DNA of 64,000 nt, taken from positions 1 through 64,000 of the forward strand of contig NZ_JAIAZY010000003.1 of the NCBI RefSeq assembly GCF_019459225.1, in the 5' to 3' direction. Within the stretch, counting starts at the first letter, position 1; every line of letters starts with the position of its first letter. Shown piece after piece: positions 17,744-25,014 of the stretch. Made by a program: the position numbers and the translations under genes. The DNA comes from Bacillus sp. IITD106 (GTDB taxonomy: Bacteria; Bacillota; Bacilli; Bacillales; Bacillaceae_C). The notes beneath the pieces were generated by a model, which did no database searches, was not told the DNA's origin, and saw only the letters and a list, made by a program, of their open reading frames with translations.

Positions 17744-17783
17744 CTCCTTAGTTTTTTTACGTGGGATGGTTTCGAACCACGTC
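17744..17783 (-). promoter_or_regulatory. PreQ1-I riboswitch in the queT leader
   Basis: Read on the minus strand, the P1 stem ACGTGG/CCACGT encloses a TTCGAAACCATC loop. It is followed by an A-rich tail AAAAAAACTAAGGAG whose CTAA/AAGGAG part overlaps the queT ribosome site. This fits the class I preQ1 aptamer (GGUUC, C-rich loop, AAAAAACUA) and indicates translational control: preQ1 binding should hide the Shine-Dalgarno sequence. A TATAAT box on the minus strand at 17816-17821 may be the promoter -10. Confidence 0.85.
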
Positions 17784-17910
17784 TTGCTATTGTTGAAAAA
17801 AGTTCAACATGCTCTATTATAGCGAATGTAACGAAAAAGGGAAGAACAATTTTTGAATAACTGTTCTTATTAGGATAGGCAACATTACTCCATCCAAAAA
17901 CAATTGTCGA

Positions 17911-17938
17911 TTGACAACAAATTTTTTTCCAATACAAT
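17911..17938 (+). promoter_or_regulatory. Promoter of the SAM riboswitch transcript
   Basis: TTGACA (17911-17916) and TACAAT (17933-17938) are separated by 16 bp. Predicted transcription start is about 26 nt before the riboswitch P1 stem. Confidence 0.65.
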
Positions 17939-17970
17939 TAATGTTAACGTTAAAAATTTCATAAACATTA

Positions 17971-18080
17971 CTCTTATAAAGAGAGGTGGAGGGACTGGCC
18001 CGATGATACCTCGGCAACCATTGAATATTGTATTCAAACGGTGCCAATTCCAGCAGATTATTTTGTCTGAAAGATAAGAG
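17971..18080 (+). promoter_or_regulatory. SAM-I (S-box) riboswitch
   Basis: All conserved S-box blocks are present in order: AGAGAGGTGGAGGGACTGGCCC, shown here as AGAGAGGTGGAGG then GACTGGCCC, GATGATACC, CGGCAACC, GGTGCCAATTCCAGCAG and GAAAGATAAGAG. P1 is formed by CTCTTAT (17971-17977) and ATAAGAG (18074-18080). AAAGATAAGAG (18070-18080) can instead pair perfectly with CTCTTATCTTT (18109-18119), which is the antiterminator. Binding of S-adenosylmethionine should stop transcription at the hairpin that follows. Confidence 0.95.
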
Positions 18081-18103
18081 ATGGTGCTTGATATATAAAA
18101 AGC

Positions 18104-18137
18104 GGGGCCTCTTATCTTTTAGGTAAGGGGTCTTTTT
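18104..18137 (+). terminator. Riboswitch-controlled intrinsic terminator
   Basis: GGCCTCTTATC (18106-18116) pairs with GGTAAGGGGTC (18122-18132) with three G-U pairs, followed by TTTTT. It is mutually exclusive with the antiterminator described for the SAM riboswitch. Confidence 0.9.
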
Positions 18138-18175
18138 GTGTATATCACTTACTAATGATTTAGGGGGATGTAGGA

Positions 18176-18316
18176 ATGGCGGAAAATGTAAAGGTAGAAA
18201 GTGATCAATTACAAGTAATTGTGGATTCGTTAAACAAAATGCATTCAGGTGAATTGCAAATTACTGTACAAGATGGGAAAATCGTTAAAATCATTCGGAT
18301 TGAAAATTGGTCATAA
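18176..18316 (+). CDS. Small YezD/DUF2292-like protein under SAM riboswitch control
   Basis: This 46-codon gene starts with ATG at 18176, downstream of AGGGGGA, and ends with TAA at 18314. The product is soluble, with a predicted helix (VIVDSLNKMHSGELQ) and a beta pair (ITVQDGKIVKIIRIEN) ending near a Trp. This pattern matches the small YezD family (DUF2292), whose members are often encoded near sulfur-assimilation genes. Control by a SAM riboswitch points the same way. It is the only gene before the next terminator. The molecular role is not known. Confidence 0.75.
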   Translation: MAENVKVESDQLQVIVDSLNKMHSGELQITVQDGKIVKIIRIENWS

Positions 18317-18331
18317 TATTTCATATTAAAT

Positions 18332-18373
18332 AAGCAAAAAACGTTTGGTTTCATCAAACATTTTTTGCTTTTG
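18332..18373 (+). terminator. Terminator after the YezD-like gene
   Basis: AGCAAAAAACGTTTG pairs with CAAACATTTTTTGCT around a 7-nt loop; one mismatch in the stem. T-rich sequence follows. Confidence 0.8.
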
Positions 18374-18377
18374 TTTT

Positions 18378-18492
18378 TTCTCGATGAAACCGAATGGGAT
18401 TTAGATTTGGTCGATAATTCGGTGCTAATTCTCGATGAAATAGAGTGGGATATAGATTTGATCGAGAATCTCGTGCTTATTCTCGATGAAAA
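18378..18492. repeat. Imperfect 51-bp tandem repeat (two units plus a partial third)
   Basis: TTCTCGATGAAA recurs at 18378, 18429 and 18480, exactly 51 bp apart. The first two units are alike over their whole length; the third stops after about 13 bp. The second unit contains TTCTCGAT and its exact inverse ATCGAGAA. The surrounding 346-bp gap 18317-18662 otherwise holds a terminator and an ECF-type promoter. A long minus-strand frame crosses it but is a by-product of the repeat. Confidence 0.75.
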
Positions 18493-18603
18493 TAAAATAG
18501 TATTTGCCTCTAAACGTGAATTCATTTCTGATTTACGATGAACCTCTATAATAAAGAAATTTTGACTTGAATCCAAAACTAGTTTATTAAAAATTTTATG
18601 GGA

Positions 18604-18632
18604 TGAAACAATTTGCTCTTTCCCCACGTGTA
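18604..18632 (+). promoter_or_regulatory. ECF-sigma-type promoter of the ABC/sigma operon
   Basis: TGAAAC (18604-18609) and CGTGTA (18627-18632) are 17 bp apart. This matches the general extracytoplasmic-function promoter pattern (a TGAAAC -35 element and a CGT-containing -10). The predicted start lies about 25 nt before the first gene's ATG. Because an ECF sigma gene lies in the operon, autoregulation is likely. Confidence 0.6.
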
Positions 18633-18662
18633 AGGTTCAGAAAGGTGTTAGAGGGGGAAAAG

Positions 18663-19538
18663 ATGTTGACAGTAAAAATAGAAGGATTACAAAAATCATA
18701 TCGTTCATTTCAGGCATTAAAAAATATAGATTTACAAATCGGAACGGGGCTATTTGGGCTTCTTGGACCGAATGGGGCAGGGAAGTCGACTTTGATGAAG
18801 ATTTTAAGTACGATTCTCCCTTTTCAAGAAGGAAAAGTATCTATATACGGTAATGATTTAGTAAAGGAAGGGGATAAGGTGCGACAGCTGCTCGGTTATT
18901 TACCACAGCATTTTAACGTACCTTCACAATTTACGGGTAGGGAGTTTCTTCATTATGTTGCTTCCATGAAAGGCGTGACAAATCAGCAGGATAGAAACCA
19001 ACAGGTAGATAAACTACTTGAAGAAGTAAATCTCATCCAGCAAGCAAATAAAAAAATTAAAGGCTATTCTGGGGGAATGAAGAGGAGGCTTGGAATCGCC
19101 CAGGCTCTCATTGGTAATCCGAGGTTAATCATTCTTGATGAACCAACAGCTGGGCTTGATCCTTCTGAAAGAATTCGTTTTCGTAATTTGATAGAAAAAT
19201 TGAGTAAAGATCACTCAATTATTTTATCAACCCATATCATTAGTGATATCGAATCAAGTTGTGAAAAAGTTGCAGTAATCAATCACGGTGAGGTCCTTTT
19301 TCAAGGAACGACTGATGAACTAGCAATGAAAGCAATAAATGTAATATGGGAGTTATCTGTGCCAATTTTTGAATATGATCAAGTCGAAAAGAACTATGTC
19401 ATTATTTCTAGTCGAAAAGAAAAGGATCAGGTTGTTTTTCGAATTCTTTCAAAAGAAAAACTACAAGATGAAGTAAGCCCCGTACAACCAACAATAGAGG
19501 ACGGTTATATGGCTGTGATTAACGGGGTGATGTCATGA
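18663..19538 (+). CDS. ABC transporter ATP-binding protein (first ATPase of the sigma/ABC operon)
   Basis: This 291-residue ATPase has Walker A GPNGAGKST near residue 35, a Q-loop in GYLPQHF, signature YSGGMKRR and Walker B LIILDEPTAGLDP. The H-loop is STHIISD. About 70 C-terminal residues beyond the ATPase core resemble the accessory tail of DrrA/CcmA-type exporters. The ATG at 18663 is preceded by GAGGGGG. It overlaps the next gene by 4 nt, so it is translationally coupled to the permease that it should energise. It is the first gene after the ECF-type promoter. Confidence 0.9.
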   Translation: MLTVKIEGLQKSYRSFQALKNIDLQIGTGLFGLLGPNGAGKSTLMKILSTILPFQEGKVSIYGNDLVKEGDKVRQLLGYLPQHFNVPSQFTGREFLHYVASMKGVTNQQDRNQQVDKLLEEVNLIQQANKKIKGYSGGMKRRLGIAQALIGNPRLIILDEPTAGLDPSERIRFRNLIEKLSKDHSIILSTHIISDIESSCEKVAVINHGEVLFQGTTDELAMKAINVIWELSVPIFEYDQVEKNYVIISSRKEKDQVVFRILSKEKLQDEVSPVQPTIEDGYMAVINGVMS

Positions 19539-21655
19539 ACAAATTGAAATACGTTTTTCAAAATGAAGGATTACTTTTACTTCGAAATAAATTTTTAGCC
19601 ATTCCTTTGCTTGTCAATATTTTGTATTGGGGATATGTCATTATCTCTTATGAAATCCAGCCAATTCACTTTGAAGAACGCGCTGCTGCTTTTTATCAAA
19701 GCTTCATTTGGATACTGTTCCTGGATATTCTCATTGTCGGGCTTTTTGCTGTTTATATGGCAAGTAAAGACAGGGATAGTGATTTCGAACAATTAGTTGT
19801 AACGTATGAAGTAAAAAACGTGGAATGGTTATTGGGAAAGTGGCTAGTCACTCAATTATATGGACTTTGTATTACAATCATAACAATTGTCGTGCAAGCC
19901 ATTTGGTTAATAAGTGCATCCATGACGTTAGGAGATTGGTTTAAAAATATCTTTTATGTATTCATTCAAATGGAAGGAGCGTTTTTTCTTCTAATCTCCA
20001 TTGGTTTTTTATTTGGAATCTTGATTAAATCAATGCTAGCTTATGTTAGCATTCCAGCTATTTTAGTATTAAGTTTACTTTTACCCTTTGACTATACTGG
20101 ACAAGCCTACATATGGGATAATCCAAAGTTCCATTTATTAACTCCATTTGATTATATGTTTATTGGATCGCCATATGAGGGAATATGGGGAATTCAACAT
20201 GTGTTTAAAGGTACACTTTTTCACCAAGGTGCTATTGTATTATTAGGGTTTGTAGTAATTATTTTAGCACTTCTCTTGTTTCGACGTCATCGTAAAAGCT
20301 ATAAAGAAAAAAAGTTGATTCCTATTATTGCTACAATCATTATCATTCCTACAATTGTGTTAAGTGGAATGCGTTTCATGCAATATGATCAAGCACTTAA
20401 ACAATACATTTCAACTGGGCAACAATATGCAAAGTCGTTTGATGGAGAGGGGAATTATGACGAATGGATGAATTCCTACTACGAAGTGTATAAAGATGAT
20501 CAGCCGTATGATTTTGCAATGGAAAAAACAAATTTAAGTGTGGAACTTCAAACGAACGATCATATTAGCGTCAAAAGCGGATTAACAATAAAAAATAATG
20601 GCAGCGATGCAGTAAAGGATGTTTTTCTAACTTTATATTACGGGTTAAAAATAAAGGAATGTACGAGCGAAAAGTCCGTTTCCTGTTCAAAGGATGGAGA
20701 TTTTATCACACTTCACTTCGAACAACCGATTCAGCCAGATGAAACATTTGACCTAAACCTTCATTATGAAGGAAAGATTTTGCAATATCGTGATTATGGT
20801 TATGTGGAACATGCTTTTATAAAAAATGAGCGAATGTATCTTCCTAAAGAAGCGGGGTGGTATCCTTTAATTGGAAAGAGGAAGCTAGTCGTTGCTCGAG
20901 AGCATAATAATATGTATGCACAATTTGAATTAAGAAATGCTCGGCTTGTGGAAGATTTTCCAACTGAATTCTCGGTTACTATTACGAGAAAAAATCAAAA
21001 ACTTCCTCTCGCCTTGACGATTCCGGAGGTTAGTAAAGATACGTTTCAAGGAATTTCTCAATACGGTCTATCATTAGTGGGCGGGAATTTCAAAGAAGAG
21101 AACGTTGGCGACATTCGAGTTGTTGCACATCCTGAAGTTTTTAATGGAGCTAAAGAAGTAATTGAAAGATATCAAAAAGCATGGAGGTTTACGGAAGATT
21201 GGTTAGGGATTCCGTTGAGTCCTTCTGTTATTTATATATTGAGTGATAGGTATTGGTATCTAGCAAGTGATGGCGCTAACCACGATTTTTTTGTGATGGG
21301 AAGTGCGTCTGTTGATGATTGGGATATTGCGTATGAACTAATAAATGAAATAACACCCGAAAATTTTGTCGATAATAATGAAGATTTTCGAATAATTAAT
21401 GATGCTATGGTATGGACCATCATGAATCATTTACACGAACAGGTCAGTTTTGCAGATTGGTATAAATCGACATGGTGGGTTGGGGATGAGGATCTTACAC
21501 TTGTTAATTTACTGGGAAACTATGAAAACAAAGGTTTAGAACCATTTAAAGAGGTTGTAAAATATCTTTTCGAGTCTTGGAAAGGACTTGAAAACAAGCA
21601 GGACTTTGATATGGAAGCCGCTTTAAAGCATTATGAAGGAGATTCAAAACGATGA
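19535..21655 (+). CDS. ABC-2 type permease fused to a degenerate M1-aminopeptidase-like domain
   Basis: This 706-residue protein has six to seven membrane spans in residues 15-285 (ABC-2 permease type), then a large extracytoplasmic region. Residues 325-430 look like the beta-rich N-terminal domain of M1 peptidases (KSGLTIKNNGSDAVKDVFLTLYYG). Around 600 the sequence DIAYELINEITPENF falls where an HEXXH zinc motif would lie in M1 enzymes, but the histidines are missing, so it is probably not a peptidase. ABC permease/M1 fusions are known in Firmicutes. It overlaps both neighbours by 4 nt. A role in export or sensing at the cell surface is inferred. Confidence 0.78.
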   Translation: MNKLKYVFQNEGLLLLRNKFLAIPLLVNILYWGYVIISYEIQPIHFEERAAAFYQSFIWILFLDILIVGLFAVYMASKDRDSDFEQLVVTYEVKNVEWLLGKWLVTQLYGLCITIITIVVQAIWLISASMTLGDWFKNIFYVFIQMEGAFFLLISIGFLFGILIKSMLAYVSIPAILVLSLLLPFDYTGQAYIWDNPKFHLLTPFDYMFIGSPYEGIWGIQHVFKGTLFHQGAIVLLGFVVIILALLLFRRHRKSYKEKKLIPIIATIIIIPTIVLSGMRFMQYDQALKQYISTGQQYAKSFDGEGNYDEWMNSYYEVYKDDQPYDFAMEKTNLSVELQTNDHISVKSGLTIKNNGSDAVKDVFLTLYYGLKIKECTSEKSVSCSKDGDFITLHFEQPIQPDETFDLNLHYEGKILQYRDYGYVEHAFIKNERMYLPKEAGWYPLIGKRKLVVAREHNNMYAQFELRNARLVEDFPTEFSVTITRKNQKLPLALTIPEVSKDTFQGISQYGLSLVGGNFKEENVGDIRVVAHPEVFNGAKEVIERYQKAWRFTEDWLGIPLSPSVIYILSDRYWYLASDGANHDFFVMGSASVDDWDIAYELINEITPENFVDNNEDFRIINDAMVWTIMNHLHEQVSFADWYKSTWWVGDEDLTLVNLLGNYENKGLEPFKEVVKYLFESWKGLENKQDFDMEAALKHYEGDSKR

Positions 21656-22344
21656 AGGGATGCTTGATTCGACTTCGACTATTTTTAAAGCTATGGTTTA
21701 CATCGCTCTATTCATTCATGTCCATATTGCTTATTCCGATTATCGGGATCATCATTTATAACTCTGGGATGTACACTTTAGATGATTTATCGAGCCTTAT
21801 TTATGAAAAAACAGCAACAATCTGGTTTGTATTTATTATCCAATGGTGTTTTTCGATTGATTTGGATTCAAAATTTTATAACCAACTTATTACGTATCCG
21901 GTCGTTAAATGGAAATTTTTATTGGAGAGGGCGCTATTTTCCGTTATTATTTTTCTTGGATTAACGAGTATCGTCACAATTCCACTAGGATTTATATATG
22001 GTACATTTTTATGGCAAAGCTTCGTTTTTACAATTCCAGTATATTTAGCCATAGGAGGTTTCGTCATTTTAGGAACGATAATAGGAAAGCATTCACTTGG
22101 TGGAATCGTAACAGGAATTTTCTTTTGGATGATGATCCTATTCGGTGGAGCGTTATTGCGAGAGTTAAATGCAATTTTGCTCATTTATGGAAGTGTGGAA
22201 CGTTTTGTGAGCGGAGATACGGGATTTTTCTTAGCGGAAAATCATTGGATTCTCGTTAACCGATTGTTTTATATCGGACTAGGGGTAATATGTATGATAG
22301 GAGCTATATTAAAAATCAGTCGGGGGTATGGGAATGCAAGATGA
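21652..22344 (+). CDS. Membrane protein, probable ABC-2 permease subunit
   Basis: This 230-residue polytopic protein has about six hydrophobic segments (for example LLIPIIGIIIYNSG, FVILGTIIGKHS and GIFFWMMILFGGALL). No catalytic motif is seen. Its position directly after the large permease, with a 4-nt overlap, suggests a second membrane subunit of the same exporter. It overlaps the following sigma factor gene by 11 nt. No specific family is recognised. Confidence 0.72.
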   Translation: MKGCLIRLRLFLKLWFTSLYSFMSILLIPIIGIIIYNSGMYTLDDLSSLIYEKTATIWFVFIIQWCFSIDLDSKFYNQLITYPVVKWKFLLERALFSVIIFLGLTSIVTIPLGFIYGTFLWQSFVFTIPVYLAIGGFVILGTIIGKHSLGGIVTGIFFWMMILFGGALLRELNAILLIYGSVERFVSGDTGFFLAENHWILVNRLFYIGLGVICMIGAILKISRGYGNAR

Positions 22345-22885
22345 AGAATATATGCGGCAATTGACTCTCGGGATAGACACGGCTTTCGATACACTTGTTT
22401 TCCGATACCATAAACCTCTTTTTGGATATGTATACCGATTATTGAACGATGAAAAATTAGCGGAAGACATTGTTCAAGAAACATTTTTGAAAATTTATCA
22501 GCAAGGGCTAAAGGGGTTTATTCCTGATCAATTTAAGCCGTGGATGTATAAAATAGCGACTAATACTTGCAAGGATTATTGGCGAAAACCGTTAGCTCGG
22601 CTTGAATATGTAACGGGTCAAGATATTGAAGAAAAAGTCCATATTCATCACATCATTGATCATCAGCTTGAACGTCAATGGATGGTAGAATCATTGAATC
22701 AACTCTCCCTTGATTATCGAACAGTACTTTATTTGCGATTTTATCAGGATTTAAAATATTCGGAGATCGCGCTTGTCTTAGATATTTCGATAAACACTGT
22801 AAAAACACGAATCGCACGTGGTTTAAAACAGCTTGAAAACATAATAGTTGAAGATGAACGGAAAGGGGCCGGTGCACATGAATGA
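22334..22885 (+). CDS. ECF-type RNA polymerase sigma factor
   Basis: This 183-residue sigma-70 family protein has region 2 at residues 12-75 (AFDTLVFRYHKPLFGYVYRLL, split as AFDTLVFRYHKPLF and GYVYRLL, then DEKLAEDIVQETFLKIY) and region 4 at 120-175 (LDYRTVLYLRFYQDLKYSEI then an HTH with SINTVKTRIARGLKQLE). Two starts are possible; the ATG at 22334 is 7 nt from GGGGG, whereas 22328 is too close. The gene lies inside an ABC operon and overlaps the next gene by 8 nt. It probably directs RNA polymerase to the TGAAAC...CGTGTA promoter at 18604. The arrangement recalls B. subtilis sigY-yxlCDEFG. Confidence 0.92.
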   Translation: MQDEEYMRQLTLGIDTAFDTLVFRYHKPLFGYVYRLLNDEKLAEDIVQETFLKIYQQGLKGFIPDQFKPWMYKIATNTCKDYWRKPLARLEYVTGQDIEEKVHIHHIIDHQLERQWMVESLNQLSLDYRTVLYLRFYQDLKYSEIALVLDISINTVKTRIARGLKQLENIIVEDERKGAGAHE

Positions 22886-23672
22886 CAATCAAGAACTGGC
22901 GAAATTAGAAAAAGAATGGAAAACTCATTTTGATCGATTTACCGCCCCAGAGCCTACGAGAGAAAAGACACTCGACTTAATACAAAAAATCAAAAATATC
23001 GAGCAGGAGCAAAGTTCGATTGATATGCGCCTAGAGCTGGAAACAACACAGCACTCTCTTTCGACAAGATCGAAAATCGTAAATATGTTTTTATCACAAT
23101 GGAACTTTTATGGAACGACAAGCTGGATATTAACTGGGCTTCTTATGATTGCAATCACTTTTACGATTAGTGAAAATTATGGTGATGCCGTAACTGGATT
23201 CGCGAGTTGGATAAAGTGGATTACGCTTCTTGTCATTGCTGTTATTGGTTATTCGTTCCGCCCGAAAAACGAAGGAAATGAAATGATTGAAACGTTAAGC
23301 TATTACCCAATCATCCAGCAAATATTTATCCGATTTATTATTGTTATGGGATTTCAATTGGTGCTGACGCTGCCCTTAAGTTTTATTATCGTGGGGACAG
23401 AGAGTACGATAAAGTATTTAGTTAGTTCCTTTATTCCCGTTTTCTTTTTTGGTGTAATCGGTTTTGTTGCGATTTTCTGGCTAGGGCAAAAAATAGGGCT
23501 ATCGCTAACACTGTTTATTTGGTTTAGCCAAGTATTATGGAAGAAAAAGCTTTTGTTTCAAGCCCCAGGTGATGATTATTCTCTAGTCATGAATGGGATT
23601 ATTTTGGGAATTTCCATCCTTTTATTAAGTAGTCTTCTATTAAAGAGACGTTTTTCGGTGAACGTGAAATGA
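22878..23672 (+). CDS. Membrane protein with cytoplasmic N-terminal domain, candidate anti-sigma factor
   Basis: This is a 264-residue protein. Residues 1-80 are charged and helical, containing LEKEWKTHFDRFTAPEPTREKTLDLI, quoted here as LEKEWKTHFDRF and EPTREKTLDLI. Residues 83-258 carry about five or six membrane spans. Anti-sigma factors of ECF sigmas are usually encoded just downstream with a cytoplasmic N-terminal domain and membrane anchor, which this fits; but the membrane part is larger than usual and could be a permease. It starts within the sigma gene (overlap 8 nt) and overlaps the following ATPase by 4 nt. No zinc HxxxCxxC motif is seen. Confidence 0.7.
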   Translation: MNDNQELAKLEKEWKTHFDRFTAPEPTREKTLDLIQKIKNIEQEQSSIDMRLELETTQHSLSTRSKIVNMFLSQWNFYGTTSWILTGLLMIAITFTISENYGDAVTGFASWIKWITLLVIAVIGYSFRPKNEGNEMIETLSYYPIIQQIFIRFIIVMGFQLVLTLPLSFIIVGTESTIKYLVSSFIPVFFFGVIGFVAIFWLGQKIGLSLTLFIWFSQVLWKKKLLFQAPGDDYSLVMNGIILGISILLLSSLLLKRRFSVNVK

Positions 23673-24385
23673 GAATAGCAGTAAACAACGTAGATTATTC
23701 AATTGAAAATACGAAGATATTAGATGGTATTACATGTTCATTTTCAAAAGGAATTACGTATGTCGTTGGAAATAATGGAGCGGGGAAAACGACGCTTTTG
23801 AAGCTTCTTACGACCGCGATACAACCGGAACAAGGTGAAATCAATTATTCATTAATAGTCCGGGATGAGCAGATTGGGACGTACAGAAGAAAAATAAATA
23901 ATGAAGAAATTAGAAAAATCATTGGATTTCTCCCGCAGCATTTTACTGGACATTTAGACATGACGGTAGAAAGATACGTAAAATATATTGCATATCACAA
24001 GGGGATTCCACGAAAACTTGTAAAAAAGACTGTTGAGCATTGGTTAAAAGAGTGCGATTTAATTCAAGCAAAACGAAAAAAAATCGGCCAACTTTCAGGG
24101 GGACAACGCCAAAAAGTTGGTTTAATCCAAGCGTTAATTAATACTCCGCGAATTTGTATTTTGGATGAGCCGTTTGAAGGCTTGGATATTGAGGAGCGGA
24201 GCTATTTTAGGCGCATACTCGAGCGGCTGTCTTATCATAGTATTGTGATCGTTAGTACCCATTTGATTGATGAGATTCAGCAATCGAGTGAAGATAAGTT
24301 GCTATATTTGGAAGGTGGAAAAATCGCTTATTTTGGAGGAATGGAAGGGCTTGAGGCTGTAGCTCGTGAATTAAAAGAAGCATGA
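23669..24385 (+). CDS. ABC transporter ATP-binding protein (second ATPase of the sigma/ABC operon)
   Basis: This 238-residue ATPase has Walker A GNNGAGKTT near residue 37, Q-loop GFLPQHF, signature LSGGQRQK and Walker B ICILDEPFEGLD. The shared LPQHF element and overall pattern relate it to the first ATPase of this operon. It ends the six-gene operon, 4 nt overlapping the candidate anti-sigma gene and followed by a strong terminator. With the membrane protein before it, it could form a second transporter, or both ATPases could form one heterodimer. Confidence 0.9.
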   Translation: MRIAVNNVDYSIENTKILDGITCSFSKGITYVVGNNGAGKTTLLKLLTTAIQPEQGEINYSLIVRDEQIGTYRRKINNEEIRKIIGFLPQHFTGHLDMTVERYVKYIAYHKGIPRKLVKKTVEHWLKECDLIQAKRKKIGQLSGGQRQKVGLIQALINTPRICILDEPFEGLDIEERSYFRRILERLSYHSIVIVSTHLIDEIQQSSEDKLLYLEGGKIAYFGGMEGLEAVARELKEA

Positions 24386-24421
24386 AGGATAGGAGTAATT
24401 TTATCCATTCATGCTTTTTTT
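24378..24421. terminator. Terminator between convergent genes
   Basis: AAGCATGAA/TTCATGCTT with an inner GGATA/TATCC stem is followed by a run of Ts on the plus strand. The reverse strand has CTTCTTTT, so it may serve both converging genes. Confidence 0.85.
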
Positions 24422-24426
24422 GCATA

Positions 24427-24639
24427 TCACTTTATATTTTTACCTCTCGTCAGCTTCTCAAAATCTTTCATGTCATCGTTTGGCAGTTCGGAAACATGAA
24501 AAGAGTTTTGTTTCCCTGTGACATTTATATTTAAACCCATTTGTGGACTTTGCATCCCTGGATCATTAATATTATCCTCATATACCCCGTCAAAGTGGGG
24601 AGTCGCTTGTGAACCCGTATCCCGTGTTTTTCTTGGCAT
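24427..24639 (-). CDS. Small hydrophilic protein of unknown function
   Basis: This is a 70-residue protein starting MPRKTRDTGSQATPHFDGVY. The ATG is about 10 nt from AAAGGAG; an in-frame GTG further upstream overlaps that ribosome site and is rejected. The product is acidic-to-neutral, rich in Asn, Asp and Gln, with no membrane segment or cysteine. Such proteins are common among Bacillus sporulation or stress genes, but I do not recognise the family. It converges on the sigma/ABC operon, with a shared terminator. Confidence 0.6.
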   Translation of the reverse strand: MPRKTRDTGSQATPHFDGVYEDNINDPGMQSPQMGLNINVTGKQNSFHVSELPNDDMKDFEKLTRGKNIK

Positions 24640-24716
24640 TTTGTTGATCACTCCTTTAAATATAAGGATGGTATTATATAATAAGAATTATTCGTGTTTT
24701 TTCAGGGGTGAAGAAA

Positions 24717-24950
24717 ATGTATTTAACAATAGAAGAAACGGCGGAGTATTTATCCGTTTCAGTTCCTTATGTAGAAAGTTTAATTTTACAAGGCAAAATT
24801 CGTTTTTTAAAAGATAGTGATGGCATTGTTTTAATTTATAAAAACCAATTCAATACTCATTTTGATCAGCTTGAAAAATATAAAAGGTTAGTAGAAGACT
24901 TGGCGAATGAGCCTATTCCAGAAGATATCGATATAAAGGATGAGGATTGA
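24717..24950 (+). CDS. Excisionase-family (MerR-like HTH) DNA-binding protein
   Basis: This 77-residue protein opens with YLTIEETAEYLSVSVPYVESLI, quoted as YLTIEETAEYLSV and SVPYVESLI, a helix-turn-helix of the excisionase/MerR-like type, and a wing KIRFLKDSDGI. The acidic tail EPIPEDIDIKDED follows. The GTG at 24708 sits inside AGGGGTG, so the ATG at 24717 is chosen. No integrase or phage gene lies nearby, so a phage origin is not supported; many Bacillus genomes carry such stand-alone genes. It is divergent from the small gene at 24427-24639. Confidence 0.75.
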   Translation: MYLTIEETAEYLSVSVPYVESLILQGKIRFLKDSDGIVLIYKNQFNTHFDQLEKYKRLVEDLANEPIPEDIDIKDED

Positions 24951-25014
24951 AAACGATAATCGCTATGGTACACTAAAGGGTAGAAGCGATAAATGTACAC
25001 AAGGGGATAGTTTT

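Noticed and set aside
17734-17937. Longer N-terminus for QueT
   Set aside because: The extra codons cover a preQ1 riboswitch and a putative promoter, and the ATG at 17733 has a proper ribosome site.
18205-18627. Minus-strand open frame of 140 codons
   Set aside because: It runs through the YezD-like gene, a terminator and the 51-bp repeat. Its apparent Ser-rich repeats are the DNA repeat read in frame; no ribosome site.
24717-24950. Prophage or integrative element suggested by the excisionase-like gene
   Set aside because: No integrase, attachment repeat or phage gene lies nearby; such stand-alone HTH genes are common.
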